NCBI RefSeq assembly: GCF_963576615.1
Contig: NC_088715.1
Coordinates: 58,091,302 to 58,155,301, forward strand
Direction of reading: 5' to 3'
Origin: Watersipora subatra
Lineage: Eukaryota > Bryozoa > Gymnolaemata > Cheilostomatida > Watersiporidae
Length of the DNA: 64,000 nucleotides
Below the pieces are notes generated by a model, which ran no database searches, was not told the origin of the DNA, and saw only the letters and a list, made by a program, of their open reading frames with translations. Positions 24,701-36,700 of this stretch are shown here, one piece after another (positions within the stretch are counted from its first letter, which is position 1; the number at the start of each line of letters is the position of its first letter). Both the position numbers and the translations under genes were made by a program.

Positions 24701-27700
24701 GTTTGGTTACGTGAGTCCCTACTGAATATCCTAGTTCTCCAGTTTGATTACGTGAGTCCTGACTGAGTATCCTAGTTCCCCAGTTTGGTTACGCGAGTCT
24801 CGACTGAATATCCTAGTTCCCCAGTTTGGTTACATGAGTCTCGACTGAATATCCTAGTTCCCCAGTTTGATTATGTGAGTCCTGACTGAGTATCCTAGTT
24901 CCCCAGTTTGGTTACGCGAGTCTCGACTGAATATCCTAGCTCCCCAGTTTGGTTACGTGAGTCTCGACTGAATATCTTAGCTCCCCAGTTTGGTTACGTG
25001 AGTCTCTACTGAGTACTTGTTATTCAATAAACAATGAACTATCGTTTAAGCTGTAAATGTTTTCTTTTTATTGTATCAACGTAATAAAATATCCGATTAA
25101 TCTAAATCGGTGCTGGATGATATATTTTTTGGAAAGAATCAGTTTTAAAGATCACTTTCAAAATCTTTTCGCTACTTCCTTTTCTTCCTTTTAGCTGTGA
25201 TCAGATTTTACCTTAACCCTTTCGCGGGCAGAGCGACGTTTTTGTCGCTTTGCGACACGGCTGCTAATGGGCAGTGCGACGTTTTTGTCGTTTCGGTAAC
25301 GTATTTTATTATTGCAGTTTCTGGTTAGCTAAATGCCGTTTTTTGTTTACTTTTTTCACCAATAGCAAGCTACAATATAGTAGTTTCGGTTAGCCTCAAA
25401 GATTGACTTTAAGGTTGAAGAAAAATGATCGTTTTTAGCAGTGATGAATAAATAAACTTTTGAAAAAAATTAGAAAATTGTTCTAAATAGTTTATCAACT
25501 TTTATATTTCTTGGTTCGGTTTTAGCTTTTATTTACCGAATTTTTCGAGAGTTTGACTTTAGTTTACCGTCATGGCTACTTCTAAAAGAACCTCCCGAGA
25601 TTATTCTAATAAAGCAAGTACTAGTACCGAAATTACTAAGAGATTCAGAGCTGACAGTGACTTTTTAGATTTAGTAGCAAGAGATGACAGTGAATCAGGT
25701 TTGGATTGTGATTGGAATGACATTACATCTGGAAGTGACAGTGATGAAAAGGCTGGTAGCAGTAATGATGAGGATGTGAGAAGGAGTGATGCCAGTGCCT
25801 GGAAGAATATAACCAACATAAACAGAGATAAATCTCCTACAATTCAGCAGTTTATAGCAGTGACAGGCCCAGTATTTACTCCAGTAGATGCTCAACCAGT
25901 AGAGTATTTTGAAAAGTTTTTTGAGCCTGTCAATCCAGGAAGTACATCGTTGTGGGAGCTCTTTGTTACACGAATAAGTACATGGTGCAAAGACTGATGT
26001 GGGCCTTTGTAAAGGAGAATGCTTTCGAAAATATCATTCGTAAATAGACAATTATTATGAAAAGCATATATTTTATGTTATACATTTTTATTTGTTTATA
26101 ATATATATATATGCCTATGGACATATACATGTAAACATATGCGCCTTTAAACATAGATATATGCACATAATAACACACAGAAAAGTGTATGAACCTTTTA
26201 AAAAAAATTGATTTTTTGGAAAATTAATTCCCCCATGGGAGTCTGATTTAGTTTTGAAAATTCGCCCGCGGAAGGGTTAACTCAACTAAAATTTTATTAT
26301 AAGTTTCTAATTTCAAATCTTTTAAAATTCAAAGTTCATATATAGCTTTAATTCATTTGAATTAAAAACTCGAGAGCTTGATCCAAATCGATATGCCAAC
26401 TTGGTTGATCTGCTCATCACTCTTTTGTATTATGTGAAACCTAGAAATGTAATAATTATCAGGTGTCAGCTTTGCAAAAAATCTATACTAGGATATGACA
26501 TTTTGATGATTGTAATTATTGGCATGTGTACCATGAGCTGGGGCTTGTCTGTGCCAGCCTTCAGCAAGTTTCCCGAGGCGAGTGCCACTCAGCAGAGGAA
26601 ATCAACGCTGTGACTCGCGTGACTGTCAAGCTGGAACCTTAGACAGCCGATCAATTAGTTAATTAAATGGGTTGTTACGATGACAGAGTTGCTCTCGCTT
26701 TGGCTGCGCTCTCAGGCAAATGCGATATAACTTTCAATTCTTCCCTACAGAATCGGTGTGTTTGCTTTTCAACCTAATATTTTCCCTTGGTGTTGCATCA
26801 ACCTGTATAATTGTGTACCATGTTACAGTCTGCCTGTAAGGTCTACACGTCTCCTTCGTGTATCACTCCGTATATCACTTCGTATATCACTCCGTATATC
26901 ACTTCGCATATCACTCCGTATATCACTTCATATATCACTTCGTACATCACTTCATATATCACTTCGTATATCACTTCGTATATCACTTCATATAGCACTT
27001 TGTATATCACTTCGTATATCACTCTGTATATCACTTCGTATATCACTTCGTATATAACTTCGCATATCACTCCGTATATCACTTCGTACATCACTTCGTA
27101 TATCACTTTGCATAAAACTCCGTATATCACTCCGTATATCACTTCGTACATCACTTCGTATATCACTTCGTCTATCACTCCGTATATCACTTCGTACATC
27201 ACTTCATATATCACTTCATATATCACTTTGCATAAAACTCCGTATATCACTCTGTATATCACTCTGTATATCACTCCGTATATCACTTCATATATCACTT
27301 CGTATATCACTTCGTATATAACTTCGTCTATCACTCCGTATATCACTTCGTATATCACTTCATATATCACTTCATATATCACTTTGCATAAAACTCCGTA
27401 TATCACTCTGTATATCACTCCGTATATCACTCCGTATATCACTTCATATATCACTTCATATATCACTTTGCATAAAACTCCGTATATCACTTCGTACATC
27501 ACTTCGTATATCACTTTGTATATAACTTCGTCTATCACTCCGTATATCACTTCGTATATCACTTCATATATCACTTCATATATCACTTTGCATAAAACTC
27601 CGTATATCACTCTGTATATCACTTCGCATATCACTTCGTATATAACTTCGTCTATCACTCCGTATATCACTTCGTATATCACTTCATATATCACTTCATA

Positions 27701-30700
27701 TATCACTTTGCATAAAACTCCGTATATCACTCCGTATATCACTTCGTACATCACTTCGTATATCACTTCGTATATAACTTCGTCTATCACTCCGTATATC
27801 ACTTCGTATATCACTTCATATATCACTTCATATATCACTTTGCATAAAACTCCGTATATCACTCTGTATATCACTTCGCATATCACTTCGTACATCACTT
27901 CGTATATCACTTCGTATATAACTTCGTCTATCACTCCGTATATCACTCCGTATATCACTCCGTATATCACTTCGCATATCACTCCGTATATCACTTCATA
28001 TATCACTTTGCATAAAACTTCATACATTACTTCGTATATCACTCTGTATATCACTTCGTATATCACTCTGTATATCACTCCGTATATCACTTCGTATATC
28101 ACTCCGTATATAACTTCGTCTATCACTCCGTATATCACTTCGTATATCATTCCGTATACATACCGTAAAGCCTCTCACTGAATGCCATGGCGCTCTATTT
28201 TCCAACCTTTCCTCTATAGTGGCAGTCCATTGGAGACGGCGGTCAAATAGAGGCTGGCAGTCTATTTTTCAATTGGCTCGTCAGAAATTTCAGAAGATAA
28301 TTTAGCCCTATTGCGGGCGAAGTTTATGTCACCTTTATTTTGCTCCCATTTTTCGGTGGAGCGATATTAAACTTTTTGGATGCAATAAATCTGCTAACTT
28401 ACCTTTAACTTGTCAAAAATCTCTTAATAATGTGCATCGAGAAACTGAGAAATATCTCTACCAGTTGATATCTATTGCTTGCAATTAACCCGATATTATA
28501 GACTGTGTCTTTTGCAATTTGTTGACATTTTCAATTTTTATTTCGTTTTAAACTTGAAGGTATATTTTTATTATATATATATTTAACATTGTTGAATAAC
28601 AGCTCATAGCACTCTTTGATATGTTTGCTACTGTTTGCAGCCAAAACTAGCTTTTTATGTGTAATAGAAGCGGAGTTATGAGCATCGATTAATTGTAAGC
28701 CGTGTTACGATAGCCACCAGGATGCTATTAAATAACATGCTTTAAATCTGCATATTTACAGTGTGTAAGTTATACAATAGTAATCTATCAAATGATACAA
28801 ATATATATTCATGAACAAGTGACATAAATAAATCATACTTATATTACATGCAGAAACAAAAATTAACAGTTTTAAAACAAAAATATTTTTATCGTTTGTT
28901 CGGTTAGCTGTGTTCTGATTGTTGCTTTTGATGGAACGAACATCTTCTAGTTGTCCAATACTTTCAACAATGTCATCTAACCTCACCTCTTCTTCTGCAC
29001 TGCTGAACTAATCGATATTAGCATCCAAACAATTTTTAGCAGAGCAAAACTTTCACATACTGCATTCAGCACTAACGCAACGTGTAAAAGTTTGCTTAGT
29101 AAACTTAACATCTAATCCAAAACTTGCGAGCCGGTTTTTATACCCATGTTCTTAAAAGTATTAGGACCACGTTAAACAAGGAAGCACTATTAGCCTGAGA
29201 CACTAATTATTTCTATGGCGTTGCTTTGAAAGTTTACCTACCATCGTAAGTTTGTCGTTTTTGTTTATATGTAGGCTACTTCGAAGTAGAAAGACTGCGT
29301 TAGAAAGAGAGCTACCACTAGCCTGAGACTGTTATTGATTACTCCTATGGTATTGCTTTTGAAGTTTTAACGGAAAAAAATGAAAAGCTGTGGAATTGGA
29401 CGACGGAAGAATTAATTTTTATTGATATAAACGATTTATATTAATACAATTTTATGGACACTTCTACTGGACAGTTTGTATTATGGGCTCGTAAAGATCA
29501 AGTGATGTCAGTGGCGGTCAAATGGAGGTGGCGTTCAATTGGAGAGTGCCGCTCTAATTTTCAACCCTTCCCTGAAGGTGGCGGTCAATTGGAGGTGATG
29601 TTCAAATAGAGGTGGCGTTCAAGTAAAGGTGGCGTTCGATTAAAGGTTTTACAGTAACTCCTTCATATATCACAGATATGTTTTAATCCTCAAGTACCAG
29701 ATATCTAAGTTGTGATGATTTTATTTTGTCTTTCCCAAAAAATGCGCTCAACAATTATATTGTCGAGTTTCTAAATATTTTGTCTAAGGAGATAAGATGT
29801 ATACATAAACTCAGCAGTTTCAAGTCTTCCTTATATAAACCCTGTTTTTGCGTTTATGGCACCGCATGACAATAGCTTTTTTATTTATTTTTTTAGGGCC
29901 TTATATGTAAAATATGTTTTTATAAACATAAATATCGATTACTCTATGAAAGCATATATACATTGGTGATATGTAATGACCTTGTGTTGGTCAGCAAACT
30001 ATAACTGTTCAGAGTCTCCTAATTTTATGCTTGTACGTTCTTATTGTCTCTCTTGTGATTTACGCCTTGAATTTTTTTTAAATTTGAGGTGATGCACAGC
30101 TATTTTGCCTCTCTTTTAAATATCATGCAGTTGAAATTTCTGAAGTAGTGTTTTGTCTTTTTGCTGTTTTATCATTGGAAATGATAGTTTTCTAAGATAT
30201 AATATGAAGACATTTGTTGACAAAATTTAGCTTGTTTTTTGTTACAAATTACATTGAACCATTTAAATGTTTTTTGTAACTATTAAATCTGCATTATTAT
30301 TATTATTATTCTTTACTATTTATGTTCTTAGTTATTTACATTTGTGGAATTTACCCAATGTTTTCAATGTGTGAGGATTAGGACTATTACAGAACAGACT
30401 GTGTCTGGGTAAAACCAATGTTTTCAATGTGTGAGGATTAGGACTATTACATACAGAACAGACTGTGTCTGGGTAAAACCAATGTTTTCAATGTGTGAGG
30501 ATTAGGACTATTACAGAACAGACTGTGTCTGGGTAAAACCAATCAAATGCCTCTACTGCCTCTAAATATACTTCGACTATATTTGAATACTTCAAATCTC
30601 CCCCCATTCATTTTGAGGCCGTTTTCTAACTTAAAATTGATGGTTATATATTTTGCTTATCAGCATTTTATAAAGTGTAACTATGCCGAATCATTTGTTT

Positions 30701-33700
30701 CAGCTACTAGATCGCTGACTTTGGTAATCAGCAAAGTCAGCATCTGTAAACTGCTGTCAGATAAATTAGTTGATTTTATGAAATTGATAAACTTAACTAA
30801 AATCGTCCATTCCTGCATGTAAGTGTTTATTCCTTCCCGTCGCAATTATTATTTCTTCTTATACTTCAGGTTTCGTCAAATTCCAAGCCTGCTACCGCTG
30901 CCAACATAACCATAAAGAATGACAGAAACAGCACTCGTGTAGCCAATAACAACTCTCCTATAAATGGTAACTGATTAGGTGTATATAATACGAGACTGTT
31001 TCCTATGCTGCAGGCTCCATTTGTTGATTGGAGACCTCCTGATTTGATGCCAAGGACTAGATAGTGATTAGCTTTGGCTATTCTGTTATCCGACGTATCA
31101 CGTTTGATGAGGTTTTAGATTTTAGAACTGATGAAACTTCATGTGAAGAACAGTCAAGGTTAATTTTTTAACATTTTAAATTCAAATCTACTTTTATTGT
31201 GTAACAATAACAACACACTAGAATTTAGTTTTGACCAAGAGGGACAACGCCTAAAAAGGTGACAACTCCTAAAATGGCAAAATCAACCTAGACTAGGTGT
31301 AGTGGCCAGAGCTTCCCGAGTTTAGCCCTTTTACTGCCTCCTGTGAGTTTATGCGAAATCTACGATCGACTGCCATGGGAACTTTTTTGCGAGTTTTAAT
31401 GTGGTTCTGTAGTCACTGAACATTATTGATTCATGACAACATGACCAGCCATCTTTGGTACTTTCTATGGTAATGACAGTGATGTCTGAACATTTCTTTC
31501 AAAAATTAGCCTATATGTGCGAAGCATATTATAATCTTTGATCAAAAGTTTCAAAGTCAAAAACATACATTTTTTTCTAACAATCAAACTTTTTAGTTGT
31601 AATCTGGCCTCTGCAAGCGCCTTCCGTGTTAGAAAAAGAACAGCTTTTGTTGATGACTTTATAGCCAATTCAGTTTCAGACGTTAGTGAATATTCCGATG
31701 AGTCACAGAACTCACTCTGATGGTGATGAAAGTGTTGTAAGAGTAAGGAACATTGTAGAGAATCGTAATAGCTTTGTAGCGATCGTAACTTCACATACGT
31801 TTGCAATTGCCAATATATTAATACATATAATTTGTTTGTGTAGTTCTGTTTGTTAACATGTTGCCAACATAAAACATGTAACAAGACTGTTCTAGATAGT
31901 GTTTGAAATTGAAAAAAGTATATACATATCATGCTGCAAAATCGGCAATTGAAAATAAAATGACTGGCAGTAGGCTGAAAAATAAATTTGTAAATGGGCA
32001 GTGAAGGGTTTAACAGCTGTTTACATAAGCAGCAAAAGCTCACTTTTAGAGCTTGATGTTTCGTAAACTATTATTACGGTTGATTTTCACCATAGGGAAT
32101 TGGCTTATGCCTAGGAGGACTGACAGGATAACATGTGAGAGTTAATAAACCAGCCATAGAGGTACTGACCCATTATAGATCTATGTAACTGTCCCATAAA
32201 GTTATTCAATAGCACTAGATCTACTGATTTATGATAGATATCATTTTTGTGTATTTCAAAGGTTTGATATATTTGTCTCACAACCATAGATGTACTGACA
32301 TGGCATAGATCTACGAAAATCTACGATGTCATGTGGTTAAAAATGATTATCAATCAACAATGGATGTACAGTCATACATCGACTTACGAGCTTAATGCGT
32401 TCCGAGACTGAGCTCGTATGTTAATTTGCTCGCATGTTGGTGCAATTTATTTATATATAGAACAATCAAATATATATTGATTGGTTTCCATACTCTAAAA
32501 AATGCAAATAAAACACTCAAAACAAGATATTGTAACAGAAAGAACATGTTGGTTATTGTCCTAACTTACCACATGTTTTCAAAAAGCAACAAATAAAAAA
32601 TAATGCAAGGAAATGCGATTAATTAAAATGTAAAATTAAATACATACAATAGCAGCTAACGCTAGCATTTGCCAGGGAGGGAGATATAAGTTATCCTTCA
32701 TTACGACAGTTGACTTTGATAAATCTGGATTTTATCAATGTCTTAAAAGACAAACTTAAAAGCAAACCTAAAAGCAAACTTTCATTTTCAACTTAACGTA
32801 ATTAAAATTTCTTCGGCGTTCATAGTTTGAAGTTTCTCGCTGGTTAGCTAATTTTTCCTTTGTTTCGCTTTCACGACCAGCCGGCCGTTTTAAGATAAAC
32901 CTACCTAAGGACGTTTGCCTTTGTCGCCCTTTCAACATGTTGCAATTAGGACGAACACAGGTGTCGTCACAAAGGGTTAATGCACGACCACTAGCCAGCT
33001 TGTCCGAATGTCTATCTTTATAGTTTTAATGTAGCCTGGGCATGGCTCTCGTGGGGATTGGGAGAGAGAGCCTGGGACACATGGCGGAAAAAAGTTAAGA
33101 TAACTTCGGCAAAACGAGCGACATATGTTACATATGACGCTCAGACTGATACTAATGAAAGCGTGTCGATAGATTCCGATCTCATGATGTATTAGATGTG
33201 ACGCGTTTAAAAGCCTATCGTCACGGTAACGTGACTTGATCTAGTGAAAGGCCCTATGTTTTTGATAGACTGGGTAGTTAGGCAATACCCCGTTTGATAA
33301 CAAAACGATAAGAATCGTAGATTACTATTCTCTTGCGTTTTCACGTTTGCGGTTTCATTTCATTTACTGATAAAAAATGGAGCAATTAAAAAATCATCTA
33401 TCAAAGTTAGGCATAGTCACGCTGAGACCAAAACAGTCTCAAGCTTTACAACATATTATCGTAGGTTTTGACTAATTTATAGTTCTTTCTACTAGCTTCG
33501 GAAAGAGTATTTGCTTTCAGATGGCACCGTTTTGCAGTGGTAGGTCCATAATTGTCCATAGTTGTTCATAATAACTGTCGCAAGTAATCACAATACTCGC
33601 GAGTAAAATAAAACTGAGATTACTTTTTACTAGATAAACTTTTCTTTACTAGCAGCGTGCGATTCATTTTTGTTGTTCTATTGCTATTCGTTTGTATTGT

Positions 33701-36700
33701 TATTGTGAAAATATTTTATTCAATTGATTTAATTTTTGATTACAATTAAATCAAAACCTAATTAATTAAACATATGAAATAATATAACTCCCGTGATTGA
33801 TTTATTATGCAACCAACATTTCATACTTACCAACCAGCGTTTGTTTGCTGCCAATTCAGATTAAAAATAATACATAATACTCGCGAAGATCATAAAAAAG
33901 ACCGTCACATGATACTCCTTCTGAAATAACGATTGTGATATTAGCCACTGCAGAAGTCGACTTTTAGAGTTGTCTTCCCCGCGTGTTGCTATGTGTCCCA
34001 GGCTCTCTCTCCAAATCCCCCACGAGAGCCATGCCCAGGCTAGTTTTAATGGATAGCACCGGCCTTTTCACATAGCATCGTTTCAGTACGCTGTCACCGG
34101 CCAATTGTTTATCTTTTATCCAATGCCTGAGCAGTTTCTCCATCAGCCGTCGTGAAGATCGCTGTGCCGTTTATAAACTATGGTTAGTCCTTTTGCGAAC
34201 TAAATGCCCTGAATATAATCTTTCTGTTTGATAATTGTGGATGTATTTCTGTCAAATTGCTGAGCTAGCTCAATCACGCATACACATTTCGCATATTTTT
34301 CAATAATTTTCCGTTTAAGATCAACTGTTATCATTTGCTTTTTCTTTGCATTATCTTTCATTTTACTGGCAAACTTTCGGTCAACGCACAGTACTTTTAA
34401 TTCACATAATTCTGCGCTGAAAATCGCGCAAAAAAATACGGTACAAAAGTATAACCTGAGCAGTTGAAAAATACAGAGTGATGCTGTTCTCATAAAACAC
34501 CTCCGGCATACTTGGCAACTGACTCAAGTGCTCGTATCTCAAACATGGCTCGTATGTTAGTGCTAACACTTGCTTAAAAGCTAGCTCGTATCTCAAGTTT
34601 CTCGTACGTTGGAGCACTCGTAAGTTGAAGCATTACTGTACTAATTTGGGTAGACCTATTGTCAATGAGTAGTGAAGTTACAATATAGTTTTTAATCAAG
34701 CTTTCATTAGATCTAATCATTTCTAGATTTACTGTACTAGAAATACAATGTGTGCATTAACATCAATAGAGTTAACAACATTAATAACATCAATAGAGTT
34801 AACCTTGCTAGTATTTTATGCTTTTTCCAAGTTTTACTTCATTATATTTGTGTTTACCTTTTAAATAGTTTTTATTTCATAAAAAGCCATCTTTATTTCA
34901 TATTAGAATGAAGCATGCTTATATGTTTATACTTGTACATGTGTTATATGTCATGTATGTTCATGGAATACTAGCAATTTGTTAAGATTGTTAACTATGT
35001 TGGTTTTAGAATGATCACACCGAGTGTTTGTTTTTCATAGATATAATGTAGGGATGTATAGGCTGGCTCTACTATTTGTCTTTATTGTTTACTCACAGTT
35101 GACGGCATATCGGCAAACACAGCTCCTAGAAAGCCAACCATTATACGACCTACTAGACGACCAGTCAACGATCATCACTCTGACACTGACTCTTTAGTGA
35201 CAAAGGTAACATTGCTCATCTCAAACATCATGCAATGATAATGCAACTCGAGTCCAGCCTTCTGGCTAAATGCTTTCGGTTATCATATTTATTGGTTTAT
35301 CCATTAAATAATTAATTTAGGGTAAACTCTAGTGCAGTTTATGAATTGTTTCTACATTGTTATTAGTTTTGCTATGTTATTACTCATCAGTTGGGGGAGC
35401 TGTAATAGTACCAGAGTGGTGTCATAATACCAGAGTGGTGTCATAATACCAGAGTGGTGTAATAATACCAGAGTGGTGTCATAATATCAGAGTGGTGTCA
35501 TAATATCAGAGTGGTGTCATAATATCAGAGTGGTGTCATAATACCAGAGTGGTGTCATAATACCAGAGTGGTGTCATAATATCAGAGTGGTGTCATAATT
35601 TCAGAGTGGTGTCATAATATCAGAGTGGTGTCATAATACCAGAGTGGTGTCATAATACCAGAGTGGTGTCATAATACCAGAATGGTGTCATAATACCAGA
35701 ATGGTGTCACAATACCAGAATGGTGTCATAATATCAGAGTGGTGTCATAATATCAGAGTGGTGTCATAATATCAGAGTGGTGTCATAATATCAGAGTGGT
35801 GTCATAATATCAGAGTGGTGTCATAATATCAGAGTGGTGTCATAATATCATAGTGGTGTCATAATATCATAGTGGTGTCATAATATCATAGTGGTGTCAT
35901 AATATCATAGTGGTGTAATAGTGGAGTGGTAAAAACTAATTAAATAAAGTAATACCCAGTTAGATAAGGTTTTGTTGTTACTTTTTCTTGAATACACACA
36001 AATGGAATTGTAGCCTCAGCATTGCATAGAATCTAAAATAGACATAAAATAACAGAAAATATAGATACATGAGTAATGTACTCCAATGGACTTACGCTAT
36101 GCACTTTTTGTGCTTTTTTAGGTTTTATTTTTTATTACTCGCCTTTTCGACTCTGTTTACAAAACTAGAACTTTTCAAAAACTACCATTTCTTAAATCAC
36201 TTTGATTGTGAAGTGAGTGTGTCAATCATTCGTTCAAATTACACATTATAAGTTGACATCGTAAGTTGGCAAATTCTTATGTTGAGGTGATGGTGGTAGA
36301 AGTATGGCTATATAATGGAAAGTATTTTTTGCCTCAATAAGCTTCTGTGATGCTGCTAATAGTTGGTTTAAACACAATTACGTTCAATTCAGAGTCTTTA
36401 CAAGCACGTATTGGCTAAGACTTGGTTTTAACAATGCTAATAATGCCTGTGGACAGAGGAAATCTAATATATCTTGAGATCACTGTACTCACCACACTTT
36501 TATACAATCACTTTAATAGTGGTAATAATAATGGCTTTAATAAACTATACTTGAAAATCGACATGTAAAAATAAACACTCGAGGTTTCTAGATTTGCAAT
36601 CTGGATTTCTGTGATTATTAAATGCAGCTTATAGTAAACATAAAAATATATTTGATATTTGCCTTTGTAGATTTAGTAAAATGATTCTACCTGAATAGAA

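Larger units (their letters stand above)
32369..34638 (-). mobile_element. Tigger/pogo-like DNA transposon remnant (with nested insertion)
   Basis: Inverted ends CAGTCATACATCGACTTACG (left) and, as complement, CAGTAATGCTTCAACTTACG (right), flanked by TA on both sides. The right end is the transposase 5' end, because the minus strand encodes a Tigger-type DNA-binding domain next to it. A 1011-bp element with its own TIRs is nested inside. Most of the transposase is gone. Confidence 0.75.

Noticed and set aside
24483-25016. CRISPR-like look of the regular 41-bp array
   Set aside because: Units are contiguous without unique spacers, and the context is an animal intron.
26811-28181. Open frames of 456 and 435 codons on opposite strands
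   Set aside because: Artefact of a 12-bp repeat, a multiple of three, with no stop in the unit.
31465-32043. 192-codon minus-strand frame
   Set aside because: No family resemblance. It is antisense to the acidic piggyBac-like stretch and crosses the element's end.
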